In this document: positions 1 through 8,675 of the stretch, in pieces | Numbering within the stretch: position 1 is the first letter of the stretch | How the letters are laid out: each line of letters starts with the position of its first letter | NCBI GenBank assembly: GCA_029268615.1 | Contig: JAQWNM010000001.1 | Location: forward strand, 81,722-145,721 | Direction of reading: 5' to 3' | Source of the DNA: SAR86 cluster bacterium | GTDB lineage: Bacteria; Pseudomonadota; Gammaproteobacteria; Magnimaribacterales; Magnimaribacteraceae | Length of the DNA stretch: 64,000 nucleotides | Program-made: the position numbers and the translations under genes | Notes under the pieces: generated by a model | What the model was told of the DNA's origin: nothing | Databases searched by the model: none | What the model saw: only the letters and a program-made list of their open reading frames with translations

Positions 1-410
1 AGAATTTCAGCACAAACAGAATAATCTCTTTCATCAGCAGCAAAACCTAATTCTACATTTGCCTCTATGGTATTTAATCCTTCATCTTGGAGTTGATAAG
101 CTTTTATTTTATTTGCTAAGCCTATGCCTCGACCTTCTTGGGCCATATATATTACTAACCCCTTACCCATATCAACTATCTTCTTTAAAGAAGATTTAAG
201 TTGATCGCCACAATCACATCTTAGGCTGAATAAGGCATCACCTGTTAAGCATTGAGAATGTATTCTTAATAAACATTTTTTGTCATCATTCAAATTACCT
301 AAACATATAGCTAAATGTTCTTCTTTTGATTCTTCTTCTACAAAAGCATGTAAGGTGAATTCAGCCCACTCAGTTGGTAATTTAGCTTGTGCAACTTTAT
401 TTACTTTCAA
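1..410 (-). CDS. ribA: GTP cyclohydrolase II, partial (C-terminus beyond window edge)
   Basis: First step of riboflavin synthesis: GTP to 2,5-diamino-6-ribosylamino-pyrimidinone phosphate, formate and pyrophosphate. The reverse strand reads through HSQCLTGDALFSLRCDCGDQ, which holds the three zinc cysteines (C-x10-C-x-C) of the family, and then QEGRGIGL of the GTP-binding region. About 136 codons are visible; the rest lies left of base 1. The start is taken as TTG at 410, because the frame has a stop 13 codons upstream and no ATG, and because the TTG start gives KVNKVAQAKLPT in register with the N-terminus known for E. coli RibA (QLKRVAEAKLPT). A GGAAG stretch sits just upstream. It follows pgpA in the same direction, a conserved neighbour order. 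This is the intact GTP cyclohydrolase of the window; the domain fused to RibB at 10236 is degenerate. Confidence 0.93.
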   Translation of the reverse strand, partial: MKVNKVAQAKLPTEWAEFTLHAFVEEESKEEHLAICLGNLNDDKKCLLRIHSQCLTGDALFSLRCDCGDQLKSSLKKIVDMGKGLVIYMAQEGRGIGLANKIKAYQLQDEGLNTIEANVELGFAADERDYSVCAEI

Positions 411-463
411 TTTACTTCCAATAATTATGAAGAAAGAATTGTACTTCTTTTATTAAATTTACT

Positions 464-955
464 CTAAGAGATTAACAAAAAAATTAATAAAGATGCTGGA
501 ATGGTTATAAGTCCTGCCAATACATCATCTAACATAACTCCCTTCGAACCTTCTTTTTGATCAAAAAAGATTATGGGCCAAGGTTTGAATATATCCAGAA
601 ATCTGAATATAAGAAATGACAAGAATAGGTATAAAAAATCATTTTTAATAAAGAATAATGGAATACAAGCAATCCATATTCCTACAAATTCATCCCAAAC
701 AAAATAACTAGGATCCTTCTCTTTGCCAACCACTTTATCATGGGCAAAGATTCCTAAAACGTAAGATCCAAATACAAAAATTAAAAAAAAGATAAAATCT
801 ATAGGTTCTAAGATAAAAGGGTTAATTAAGAAATAATAAATGCAGACTGCTAAAAAACTGCCTGTAGTTCCTGGAGCAACAGGGGATAATCCAGAACCAA
901 ACCCTAAAGCGATCCAAGTCAGCGGATTATAGTAATCAAAAGATTTATACTTCAT
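464..955 (-). CDS. pgpA: Phosphatidylglycerophosphatase A
   Basis: Removes the phosphate from phosphatidylglycerol phosphate to give phosphatidylglycerol in the inner membrane. The N-terminal signature GSGLSPVAPGTTGS (about residues 20-34), the DEFVG motif near residue 88, and several hydrophobic segments including a C-terminal one (LITIPASLLIFLLIS) match the family. The length of 163 residues is normal. A TTG lies directly before the ATG, but the ATG at 955 is preferred because its A is shared with the thiL stop (TGATG), a coupling typical of this operon. The order thiL-pgpA-ribA is conserved in gammaproteobacteria. Confidence 0.93.
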   Translation of the reverse strand: MKYKSFDYYNPLTWIALGFGSGLSPVAPGTTGSFLAVCIYYFLINPFILEPIDFIFFLIFVFGSYVLGIFAHDKVVGKEKDPSYFVWDEFVGIWIACIPLFFIKNDFLYLFLSFLIFRFLDIFKPWPIIFFDQKEGSKGVMLDDVLAGLITIPASLLIFLLIS

Positions 956-1902
956 CAAAAATGGCTGTAGCCTTTCGTGAATTTTATGATTTCATGCTTA
1001 TTATTTTCTACTATAAAATCTAATTCTTTAGTCACACTTCCTATCTCTGTAATCTTTTTATCTAGTATATAATCTCTTAATCTATCTTTTTTATCTAAAG
1101 GAATAGTAAAGCAAATTTCATAATCATCACCTTCTGAAATGAATCTTTTTTTATCATTAGGTGAAATATTTAAAGAAAAGGGAATTAAATCTATATTAAT
1201 CTTTGCTCCAACCTGACTTGCGTTACAAATATGTTGTAAGTCCTGAACCAAACCATCAGATATATCAACTGCAGATGAGGCTGTATCTAACAATAGATGC
1301 AGTAAATCAAATCTCGGCTCTGGTCTTATATATCTGGTAGCAACCTTTCTGGACGGTATAGATTTTCTCAGTTCTTTTAAACCTAATTTACTATTTCCAA
1401 TATTTCCTGATACAAAAATTAAATCACTTTTTTTTGCACCTGAACGTCTTATCATTTTTCCATTTTGAACAATTCCTCCCACTTGGACAGTTATTACTAA
1501 AGGACCTTTAGTGGTATCTCCACCTATTAATGGAATCTTAAATTGTTGAGCGATTTCTTCTAAACCAAGAGAAAAATTTCTTAGCCAAATAGAGTCATTC
1601 TTCTGCATAGTCAAGGAAACCATAAACCAGTTAGGTTCAGCTCCACATGCAGCTAAATCACTTAAGGCCACAGCAACAGATCTATAAGCAATTTCTTGAG
1701 GAGATAGTTCTTTTATGAAGTGAACTCCTTCAATTGAAGTGTCTGTTGATAGAATAACTTCATATCCTTTAGGTGGTTTATATGCTGCTGCATCATCGCC
1801 AATACCTATAGATATATTTTTCTCCAGTAAAAATTCTGAACCAATATTAGAGAAATACTCCTTTATTAATTGATGCTCATTTAGGCTTTTGCCTTTAAGC
1901 AA
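955..1902 (-). CDS. thiL: Thiamine-monophosphate kinase
   Basis: Phosphorylates thiamine monophosphate to thiamine pyrophosphate, the active cofactor, using ATP in the cytoplasm. Seen: IGIGDDAAAY near residue 32 and STDTSIEGVHF near residue 52 (metal and nucleotide binding), LSDLAACGAEP, GGDTTKGP, AVDISDGLVQDL and GDDYEICF, all in the order expected of the family; 315 residues is normal. No in-frame ATG exists near the start, so the TTG at 1902 is used. It lies 6 bp after the thiolase stop, so the gene is probably translated from the thiolase message. In many gammaproteobacteria thiL follows nusB; here nusB is 10 kb away and on the other strand. Confidence 0.93.
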   Translation of the reverse strand: MLKGKSLNEHQLIKEYFSNIGSEFLLEKNISIGIGDDAAAYKPPKGYEVILSTDTSIEGVHFIKELSPQEIAYRSVAVALSDLAACGAEPNWFMVSLTMQKNDSIWLRNFSLGLEEIAQQFKIPLIGGDTTKGPLVITVQVGGIVQNGKMIRRSGAKKSDLIFVSGNIGNSKLGLKELRKSIPSRKVATRYIRPEPRFDLLHLLLDTASSAVDISDGLVQDLQHICNASQVGAKINIDLIPFSLNISPNDKKRFISEGDDYEICFTIPLDKKDRLRDYILDKKITEIGSVTKELDFIVENNKHEIIKFTKGYSHF

Positions 1903-1908
1903 GATTCA

Positions 1909-3102
1909 TTACTCAGGATAAGCTTCAAACAGCCCGGAAGCGCCCATGCCACCCCCTACACACATAGTTACTATTCCGTATTTTTTTCCTGTTCTTCTTA
2001 ATTCTCTAGTTAAGTGACCAACTTGACGAGAACCAGTCATGCCAAAAGGATGTCCTATAGCAATAGAGCCTCCATTTACATTGAGCTTATCTGAAGGAAT
2101 TCCTAATTTGTCTCTTATATGAACAACTTGAGATGCAAAAGCTTCATTTAATTCCCAAAGATCTATATCTTCTATTGATAAATTAGCTGATTCTAATAAT
2201 TTAGGTATAGAAAAAACAGGTCCTATTCCCATTTCTTCGGGCTGACATCCAACTGTTGTAAAACCTCTAAAATAAGCTAAAGGTTTAATACCCAACTCTT
2301 TAGCTTTATCTTCACTCATTATCATTGTGACAGAAGCTCCATCAGATAATTGAGATGAGTTTCCAGCAGTAACTGAACCTCCTTCTGGATCAAAAACAGG
2401 GTTTAGACTAGCTAGGCCTTCTAAAGTTGTTTCTGGTCTATTACAAGCATCCTTATCTACTAAAGTATCTACTTCTTTTTCTGCTCCAGTTTCTTTATTC
2501 TTAAGTAACATCTTTGTTTTCATTGGAATAATTTCATCATCAAAGAGGCCTTCATCTTGAGCTCTTGCAGTCCTTTCTTGACTAGAAAGTGCATACTCAT
2601 CTTGAGCTTCCCTTGAAACCTCATATCTTTTTGCTACTAACTCAGCTGTAGTTCCCATGGCATGGTATATACCAGGAGTTTCCTCTACAATTTTATCATT
2701 TACATACATATGCATATTAGTATTACCTTGAATTGTACTAATAGATTCAACACCACCTGCTATCATGCAATCTGCAAATCCACTCTGTATCTGAGTAGCT
2801 GCCATAGCAATTGTTTGCAAGCCTGAAGAGCAATACCTATTTACAGTCACTCCTCCTGTTTCTATTGGCAGATTAGAAAGAACTGCTACATTTCTAGCTA
2901 CATTATGACCTTGAGGCCCTTCAGGATTTCCACAGCCTAAAATTATATCCTCCACGAAACTAGGATCTATTTCAGGATTCCTTTCCATTAAAACATTAAC
3001 AATATGAGCTGTCATATCATCAGCTCTAGTTACATTGAAACCACCTCTAAAAGACTTTGCTAAGCCTGTCCTTACACTGTCTACAATTACTGCATTTGCC
3101 AT
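1909..3102 (-). CDS. Thiolase family protein (acetyl-CoA C-acyltransferase)
   Basis: Condenses or cleaves acyl-CoA and acetyl-CoA; in this setting probably the thiolytic step of fatty-acid beta-oxidation, but a biosynthetic acetoacetyl-CoA thiolase cannot be excluded. The 397 residues carry the nucleophile cysteine in NRYCSSGLQ (C91), NEAFASQ, the GHPFGMTG histidine motif and the second catalytic cysteine in MCVGGGMG. No fadB partner adjoins it. A strong Shine-Dalgarno AAGGAG lies 7 bases before the ATG at 3102. The gene sits where nusB would normally precede thiL, which suggests a rearrangement joined it to thiL-pgpA-ribA. Confidence 0.92.
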   Translation of the reverse strand: MANAVIVDSVRTGLAKSFRGGFNVTRADDMTAHIVNVLMERNPEIDPSFVEDIILGCGNPEGPQGHNVARNVAVLSNLPIETGGVTVNRYCSSGLQTIAMAATQIQSGFADCMIAGGVESISTIQGNTNMHMYVNDKIVEETPGIYHAMGTTAELVAKRYEVSREAQDEYALSSQERTARAQDEGLFDDEIIPMKTKMLLKNKETGAEKEVDTLVDKDACNRPETTLEGLASLNPVFDPEGGSVTAGNSSQLSDGASVTMIMSEDKAKELGIKPLAYFRGFTTVGCQPEEMGIGPVFSIPKLLESANLSIEDIDLWELNEAFASQVVHIRDKLGIPSDKLNVNGGSIAIGHPFGMTGSRQVGHLTRELRRTGKKYGIVTMCVGGGMGASGLFEAYPE

Positions 3103-3178
3103 TTCTTGACTCCTTATTTTGACCTTATTTTATTGGAAAAGTGATGTTAGGACACGATTGATTTTTAATCAAGTAAAA

Positions 3179-3472
3179 CTATTTTTTAAGCGAATCTTTA
3201 AACCAATCTGGAAAGATGTCTATTTCATATTTTTTAGCCAATCTTGCTATTATAGGTATAGTTATAGGTGAAAAAGGAAGAATCACTAAAAAACCAAACC
3301 CTAATTCTCTCAAGACGTTTCTTAGAAGATAGTTTGTCTTTTTTAAATCTTCTTCTGATGATTCACCTCGAATATATTTATAATAACCTGAAATTACTTC
3401 CCTTGTTTGATCACTTTCATGTAAAAGTGCTTTTTGAACAACGCCGAGAAACTTAATTACTAACTTCTTCAT
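3179..3472 (-). CDS. Small conserved protein with LETM1-like segment
   Basis: A 97-residue protein of unknown function. The ATG at 3472 is chosen; an in-frame TTG lies two codons upstream. The C-terminal half, GFGFLVILPFSPITIPIIARL followed by AKKYEIDIFPDWF, has the pattern Leu-Pro-Phe, then Ile-Pro-Ile, then a basic segment and a Phe-Pro, which recalls the membrane-proximal part of LETM1-like proteins. That resemblance is by eye and may reflect only a short amphipathic or membrane hairpin. The N-terminal half is charged and helical. A TATAAT lies 10-16 bases before the ATG, so the message may have almost no leader. It is transcribed toward the thiolase 76 bp downstream. Confidence 0.7.
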   Translation of the reverse strand: MKKLVIKFLGVVQKALLHESDQTREVISGYYKYIRGESSEEDLKKTNYLLRNVLRELGFGFLVILPFSPITIPIIARLAKKYEIDIFPDWFKDSLKK

Positions 3473-3490
3473 TACCAAATATATTATATA

Positions 3491-3522
3491 AAAAAAAACC
3501 CACCTTAGAGGCGGGTTTTTTT
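3491..3522 (-). terminator. Rho-independent terminator of the TonB receptor gene
   Basis: Read on the minus strand, a run of A, the stem CCCGCC/GGTGGG (one G-U pair) with a 5-base loop, and then a run of at least eight T form a canonical intrinsic terminator. It begins 15 bp after the stop of the TonB-dependent receptor. Because A and T runs flank both sides, it could also act in the other direction. Confidence 0.88.
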
Positions 3523-3536
3523 AATAAACCTCTATA

Positions 3537-6437
3537 TCAAAAGTTTCTAGTAAAAGTAACTCCATATATTCTAGGTTCAGTTAGATAGTAATTGGTGTAC
3601 AGACCTGATGTATCAGATGTCGTGTAATGACCAGTTACAATTTCTTTATCCTTAAGATTTCTAACCCAAGCTCTTGCTCTCCATTTACCCTCTGGGTCAT
3701 CTAGAGACAAAGAGAAGTTTACTTGAGCCCATGCAGGTATTTCATCACCTATGTCATTAAATTCTCTTGCATAACTCTTGCTTTGTTCATAGTAATCTAC
3801 CCTAGCTGTTACATCAAAAGCATCCATGTTCCAAGTATGCTGAACACCTACTTTTATTGTTTGACCAGGAGAGTTAGGTAATTCATTACCTTTGATGTTT
3901 ACTAAGAATCCATCACTCGTAGGCACTCCAAATGCAGTAAGAGCATTTCTAGAATAAAACGCCGGCAATCCATCAGGATAAGCCGAAGCAGGAGTCTCAA
4001 TAACGGCACCTACGGCTCTCGCTATTGGAAGTGCTGCTAAAGCACCTGGTGCATACGCTACATAATTAATTCCAGTGCTTGAACCTGGATCTATATTCTT
4101 CATTACTCTCCAGTCAGGAGTATTTTGAAGTCTATTTTTAGGATCTAGTAGTAAATTATCTGCTGCTTCTGTATTTAACCAAGACATTGCTACATCAATA
4201 ACGGTATTTGGCATACCATCTGGAATGTAAAGCATTTCTAACTCAGCTCCTTCAATCTCAGCATCCACATTTACATTTACAGAAGAATTATTGATAATCT
4301 TATAAATCTGTAATCCCTTGTAGTCATATTGGAAGATAGAACCATTTAATGTCATTCTTCCATCTAATCTTGTAGATTTAAAACCTAGTTCAACCGCATC
4401 CACTTCTTCACTATCAAAAATTCGAGGTGTGTCTGCGGGAAAAGCGTCACTTATAGAAGGATTAAATCCTCCAGGCTTGTGTCCTTTTGAAGCTGTTACG
4501 TAAACCATTAAATCATCAGTTGCTTGATAATCTAAACCAACTCGACCAGTAGTCGCGGAAAATTCTGCATGAGATGGACTTCCTGTCAAAGTTCTTGTTT
4601 CATTATAACCAGGAGTTGGAGGCACATCTAAAGGACTGGCAGCTCCATAATAACCTAGTAAAGCTAATTGAGCAGGTGTCGGAGGAGCTCCGAACAACAT
4701 TGAAGTTAAAGAAGATCTGACACAAGTACCTGGTGCAATAAATGCACAGTCAGCCAAAGCCACTCTTCCTTTAGTATCTTTCTCATCTTCATTCCTTCTG
4801 GCACCAACTGTCAATCTAAGTTTGTCAGTTATGTCAAAATAAGCCTCTCCAAAAAAAGATGTTGTTTCGGATTCAGATAATGTATCTGAATGATAATATC
4901 CTGGGAAAAGTGGAGGAACACCTGTTGGGTGTATTCCACCGCCAGCAATAGTTGGAAGTCCATACAAAGTAATGAAGTCTAATGAATTAGCCATTACATA
5001 ATAACCGCCTAGACTTTCATTATCTCCGTAGTTTGCTCCAAGAGTAAAATTAAAGTTCCCATCAAAATCAGATGCGATTTTTATCTCTGCATAGTTAGTA
5101 TCACTATAATCTGTATAAGCTCGATCGTAAGAGAAAACACGATTATAAGCGCCATATACATTGCCGCCAATAACACCAGCTGTTAAAGCATTTTCTGTAG
5201 CAATATTTCCATCGGCAGTTGAAACCGGAACAAAACAATTAACTGCTGCACAAGGCGTTGGTAAACCAGTCAGAGCATTGACTGTCTGTATATTTGGCCC
5301 TACATCCATATTATAATCTTGTTGGGAATCAAAACTACCTTCAGCCGTAGCTAAATTTACAGTAATCCTATAATTTTCAAGATCATGATTAATGCTTAAG
5401 AAAGTTGATTCACCTTCTTGATCAAAAGTAGGCTCAAAATCAGTATGAATGTCTCGAAGACTTGTCATTTTAGGTCTTGGATACTGAAACTGACCCAATG
5501 CCTCTAAAGCAGCTGTGTTCGCTCCCAAAATAGCTCCACCACCAAATGCTAGGTACAACGTACCGGTTGTAGAACTTGGGTTTACCCCATCTCTACCAAA
5601 TTTATTTGGTTGACAGCCATAAGTGGGTAGAGGATTTTGTAAACACACTTGGTTGGTAATTCTAGCTCTGTCACTATCTTCCTCTCCATCTGAATGCATA
5701 AAGTCAATAGTGGTATCCTCTCCTTCCCATCTTAAGCTAAGTCTAATGGCGTTTTGATTCCTACCATCAATGTCTCCATCGGACTCTACAAAAAGATTTC
5801 GTGTGTAACCGTCTCTGCTTAAATCACTTCCTGCTACACGCAATGCCATACTATCTCCTAATGGAACATTCAAAGCAAACTCAGTTCTCTGATGATTATA
5901 ATTTCCTGTTTCAAGAGTAGCATATCCGCCTAACTCTCCCATTTCAGGTTTTCTGGTTATGAAATTAACCACACCACCCGTTGCATTTTTACCAAAAAGA
6001 GTTCCCTGAGGTCCACGAAGAACCTCAACTCTTTCCATATCAAAGAATTCTCCCGTGTTCAAATTTCCAGCAATTGGAATATCGTTAGTGTGCACTGAAA
6101 CACCTGCTTCACCAGACCCTGCTGTTACTAATCTTCCAATACCACGTATTGAAAAAGAGGAAGAACCAAAATTTGTTGGTGTAAAGCTTACGTTTGGAAC
6201 ATTAAGTTGTAAATCAGTTGCACCAATAATTTGTTTGGCTTCTAGGCCTTCTTCATTAAAAGCTGAAATAGCAATTGGCACATCTTGAAGACTTTCTTCA
6301 GTCCTTCTCGCTGTTACTATTACTTCTTCAATTCCTGACTTTGCTTCGCTATCTTCTTCAGCAGCTATGATTGATGCTGAACCTATTATACCTGCTAAAA
6401 AGGTAACTAGGAGCGTAAATCTTTTAAATAATTCCAT
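3537..6437 (-). CDS. TonB-dependent outer-membrane receptor
   Basis: A gated beta-barrel that imports a scarce substrate across the outer membrane using TonB-ExbBD energy. The substrate cannot be read from the sequence; the size (966 residues) and plug resemble the receptors often annotated as iron-complex, cobalamin or pigment/oligosaccharide transporters in marine gammaproteobacteria. Seen: a signal peptide (about residues 1-26, ending SIIAAEE), a TonB-box region and plug (EEVIVTARRTEESLQDVPIA), RGPQGTLFGKNATGG in the plug, and the terminal phenylalanine of outer-membrane barrels (TFTRNF). The frame is open from 6479, but the ATG at 6437 is chosen: it has GGGGAG 6 bases upstream and starts exactly at a good signal peptide, whereas the upstream extension would spoil one. 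Confidence 0.93.
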   Translation of the reverse strand: MELFKRFTLLVTFLAGIIGSASIIAAEEDSEAKSGIEEVIVTARRTEESLQDVPIAISAFNEEGLEAKQIIGATDLQLNVPNVSFTPTNFGSSSFSIRGIGRLVTAGSGEAGVSVHTNDIPIAGNLNTGEFFDMERVEVLRGPQGTLFGKNATGGVVNFITRKPEMGELGGYATLETGNYNHQRTEFALNVPLGDSMALRVAGSDLSRDGYTRNLFVESDGDIDGRNQNAIRLSLRWEGEDTTIDFMHSDGEEDSDRARITNQVCLQNPLPTYGCQPNKFGRDGVNPSSTTGTLYLAFGGGAILGANTAALEALGQFQYPRPKMTSLRDIHTDFEPTFDQEGESTFLSINHDLENYRITVNLATAEGSFDSQQDYNMDVGPNIQTVNALTGLPTPCAAVNCFVPVSTADGNIATENALTAGVIGGNVYGAYNRVFSYDRAYTDYSDTNYAEIKIASDFDGNFNFTLGANYGDNESLGGYYVMANSLDFITLYGLPTIAGGGIHPTGVPPLFPGYYHSDTLSESETTSFFGEAYFDITDKLRLTVGARRNEDEKDTKGRVALADCAFIAPGTCVRSSLTSMLFGAPPTPAQLALLGYYGAASPLDVPPTPGYNETRTLTGSPSHAEFSATTGRVGLDYQATDDLMVYVTASKGHKPGGFNPSISDAFPADTPRIFDSEEVDAVELGFKSTRLDGRMTLNGSIFQYDYKGLQIYKIINNSSVNVNVDAEIEGAELEMLYIPDGMPNTVIDVAMSWLNTEAADNLLLDPKNRLQNTPDWRVMKNIDPGSSTGINYVAYAPGALAALPIARAVGAVIETPASAYPDGLPAFYSRNALTAFGVPTSDGFLVNIKGNELPNSPGQTIKVGVQHTWNMDAFDVTARVDYYEQSKSYAREFNDIGDEIPAWAQVNFSLSLDDPEGKWRARAWVRNLKDKEIVTGHYTTSDTSGLYTNYYLTEPRIYGVTFTRNF

Positions 6438-6512
6438 AAAATCTCCCCAAAAATCTAATATCAAAGATGTCCTTTTCATTAATAAAAGTTAATAAAAAAA
6501 GTAAAAAACTGC

Positions 6513-6534
6513 CCATGAAAATCCTTTTTCATGG
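6513..6534 (-). promoter_or_regulatory. Inverted repeat in the TonB receptor leader
   Basis: CCATGAAA and TTTCATGG are separated by 6 bases, an 8-bp perfect stem whose loop on the minus strand holds AAGGA. It lies 76-97 bases before the receptor start. If transcription begins near 6540 it would form a hairpin close to the 5' end of the message, where such stems often protect mRNA. It could equally be a protein-binding palindrome. Confidence 0.45.
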
Positions 6535-6546
6535 AATAACACTCTT

Positions 6547-6555
6547 TTTATACCA
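6547..6555 (-). promoter_or_regulatory. Candidate extended -10 promoter for the TonB receptor
   Basis: On the minus strand TGGTATAAA matches an extended -10 element (TGn followed by TATAAT with one change). No convincing -35 hexamer is seen, which extended -10 promoters tolerate. It would give a leader of about 100 bases that includes the hairpin at 6513-6534. Confidence 0.35.
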
Positions 6556-6566
6556 TATAAATGCCT

Positions 6567-6601
6567 AAAAACTAGTACTTTTTTACTATTAAAGTAGTTT
6601 T
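6567..6601. promoter_or_regulatory. Interrupted inverted repeat between TonB receptor and nth
   Basis: AAAACT-AGT-ACTTT pairs with AAAGT-AGTTTT (11 bp with a 3-base bulge) in the 225-bp gap between the divergent TonB receptor and nth genes. It lies just upstream of the candidate receptor promoter, as an operator would. No known regulator site is recognised. Confidence 0.35.
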
Positions 6602-6662
6602 AAATACATTACATATTGCCATGAATGAACTAAAATTGAAGGAATTCATTTAATATTTATTG

Positions 6663-7316
6663 ATGAAAAAAAAAGAAAGGACTTTTTTTATAGAAAAAAA
6701 GCTTGATAAATTATATCCTAAACCTGAGGTACCTCTTGATCATAAGGATGGATATACCCTCCTAGTAGCAGTCCTTTTGTCTGCTCAATGTACGGACAAA
6801 AGAGTCAACTTAGTAACCCCATTTTTATTTTCTTTAGCAGATAATCCTTACGATATGATGATTCAGGAAACTGAAAAGATCAGAGAAATAATCAAACCTT
6901 GCGGTCTATCACCTAAGAAATCCAGAGCTATAAGCAAGCTTTCTGAAATTCTTGTAAAAAAATACAATGGAGAAGTTCCAGAATCATTTATAGATCTTGA
7001 ATCTCTTCCTGGAGTTGGTCATAAAACTGCTAGTGTAGTAATGAGTCAATGGTTTAATCATCCTGCATTTCCAGTTGATACTCATATCCATAGATTGGCT
7101 CAAAGATGGCGATTGACTAACGGAAAAAATGTCCAGCAAACAGAAAAAGATTTGAAAAGACTTTTCAATAAGAACAAATGGAATATTTTACATATCCAAA
7201 TGATTCTTTTTGGCAGAGAACACTGTTCTGCTAGAGGATGTAATGGAACTATTTGTATAATTTGTAGCACCTGTAACAGTAATTTAAAAACTAAAATTAA
7301 AACAAAAAAACCATAA
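6663..7316 (+). CDS. nth: Endonuclease III (base-excision repair glycosylase/lyase)
   Basis: Removes oxidised pyrimidines from DNA and nicks the resulting abasic site. The helix-hairpin-helix LPGVGHKTA (catalytic Lys at about residue 121) and the catalytic aspartate in FPVDTHIHR (about residue 139) are intact, and 217 residues is normal. The C-terminal iron-sulfur loop is unusual: cysteines fall at C-x4-C-x4-C-x2-C-x2-C instead of the common C-x6-C-x2-C-x5-C. A TTG directly precedes the ATG at 6663; the ATG is preferred. The last 15 residues are a lysine-rich tail. It stands alone on the plus strand, divergent from the TonB receptor. Confidence 0.92.
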   Translation: MKKKERTFFIEKKLDKLYPKPEVPLDHKDGYTLLVAVLLSAQCTDKRVNLVTPFLFSLADNPYDMMIQETEKIREIIKPCGLSPKKSRAISKLSEILVKKYNGEVPESFIDLESLPGVGHKTASVVMSQWFNHPAFPVDTHIHRLAQRWRLTNGKNVQQTEKDLKRLFNKNKWNILHIQMILFGREHCSARGCNGTICIICSTCNSNLKTKIKTKKP

Positions 7317-7323
7317 AGATTAA

Positions 7324-7363
7324 TCTGTTTTCTTAGACTTGCTCTTGTATAATCTCAAACAGA
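7324..7363 (+). promoter_or_regulatory. Candidate glyA promoter with flanking inverted repeat
   Basis: A perfect TATAAT lies at 7348-7353, about 50 bases before glyA, with no strong -35 hexamer. The 7-bp arms TCTGTTT (7324-7330) and AAACAGA (7357-7363) flank it symmetrically enough to be an operator covering the -10 region. The regulator is unknown. Confidence 0.4.
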
Positions 7364-7403
7364 ATAGTTCGCCCAATTAATATTGAAATCTAGAAAATAC
7401 TAA

Positions 7404-8663
7404 ATGATGTCAAAAAATAATATCTCAATTATTGAAGAGTTTGATTCTGAATTATGGAACGCAATGACCTTAGAAGAAAGGCGACAGGAAGAACATATCG
7501 AATTAATAGCATCTGAAAATTATGCTTCAAAAAAGATTCTAGCTGCACAAGGTTCTGTTTTAACAAATAAATATGCCGAGGGTTATCCTGGAAAGAGATA
7601 TTACGGAGGGTGTGAAAATGTAGACATTGCAGAAAGTCTTGCTATTGAGAGAGCTAAAGAGCTATTTAAAGCGAGTTTTGCAAATGTCCAACCTCATTCA
7701 GGAGCGAGTGCTAATGCAGCTGCTTTTTTAGCATTATGTGAACCTGGAGATACAATATTAGGAATGAGCTTAGATCATGGTGGTCATTTAACTCATGGAG
7801 CAAAAGCTAATTTCTCAGGAAAAAACTTTAATGCTGTTCAGTATGGTCTTCATCCTGAAACAGGAATCCTTGATTATGATCAAGTGAGCAATCTAGCTAA
7901 CGAACATAATCCCAAACTAATAATAGCAGGATTCTCAGCTTATTCAGGAATAGTAGATTGGAGTAAATTTAGAGAAATAGCTGACTCAATTGGGGCATAC
8001 CTATTAGTTGATATGGCTCATGTTTCTGGTCTAGTTGCTGCAGGGTTGTATCCCAGCCCTATTCCATATGCAGATGTGGTGACTACAACTACTCATAAAA
8101 CTCTTAGAGGTCCAAGAAGCGGTTTAATCTTAGCCAAAGAAAATGAAACTCTTCATAAAAAACTTAATTCTGCCGTATTTCCTGGTTCTCAAGGAGGTCC
8201 TCTAATGCATGTAATTGCAGCAAAAGCAATTTGCTTCAAAGAGGCTCTTGAACCAGAATTTAAAATTTACCAAAACCAAGTAATGTTAAATGCAAAGAAA
8301 ATGTGTGAAACATTTATTAGCAATGATATTGATATTGTCTCTGGCGGAACTGAAAATCATATGTTCTTAGTTGACCTAATAAAAAATAAAGTTACAGGCA
8401 AGGATGCTGATGCGGCATTAGGAAGAGCTTTCATTACTGTAAATAAGAATGCCGTTCCAAATGATCCTCAATCTCCATTTGTAACCAGCGGCTTAAGACT
8501 TGGCACTCCTGCTTGTACAACTAGGGGCTTCAAAGAAGAAGAAGTAGTTTTAGTTGCAAATTGGATTTGCGACATATTACATGATATTGGGAGTTCACAA
8601 AAGATTGATGAAGTGAAAAGAAATGTTCTTGAACTATGTAAATCTTTCCCCGTCTATGTATAA
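7404..8663 (+). CDS. glyA: Serine hydroxymethyltransferase
   Basis: PLP enzyme interconverting serine plus tetrahydrofolate with glycine plus methylenetetrahydrofolate, the main source of one-carbon units. The 419 residues contain [10 protein letters not shown], the active-site stretch [13 protein letters not shown] with the PLP lysine at about residue 232, and [17 protein letters not shown]. Two ATG codons stand in tandem at 7404 and 7407; either may be used. It heads a plus-strand run with nrdR, ribD, ribBX, ribH and nusB, with only 12 bp to nrdR. The glyA-nrdR-ribD order is common in gammaproteobacteria. Confidence 0.97.
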   Translation: MMSKNNISIIEEFDSELWNAMTLEERRQEEHIELIASENYASKKILAAQGSVLTNKYAEGYPGKRYYGGCENVDIAESLAIERAKELFKASFANVQPHSGASANAAAFLALCEPGDTILGMSLDHGGHLTHGAKANFSGKNFNAVQYGLHPETGILDYDQVSNLANEHNPKLIIAGFSAYSGIVDWSKFREIADSIGAYLLVDMAHVSGLVAAGLYPSPIPYADVVTTTTHKTLRGPRSGLILAKENETLHKKLNSAVFPGSQGGPLMHVIAAKAICFKEALEPEFKIYQNQVMLNAKKMCETFISNDIDIVSGGTENHMFLVDLIKNKVTGKDADAALGRAFITVNKNAVPNDPQSPFVTSGLRLGTPACTTRGFKEEEVVLVANWICDILHDIGSSQKIDEVKRNVLELCKSFPVYV

Positions 8664-8675
8664 AATATTCCGATC

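Noticed and set aside
3155..3171. Palindrome around TTGATTTTTAATCAA as a terminator of the small LETM1-like gene
   Set aside because: The 6-bp stem is AT-only and no T run follows on the transcribed strand.
6438..6479. Fourteen-codon upstream extension of the TonB receptor
   Set aside because: The ATG at 6437 has GGGGAG in ideal position and starts a clean signal peptide.
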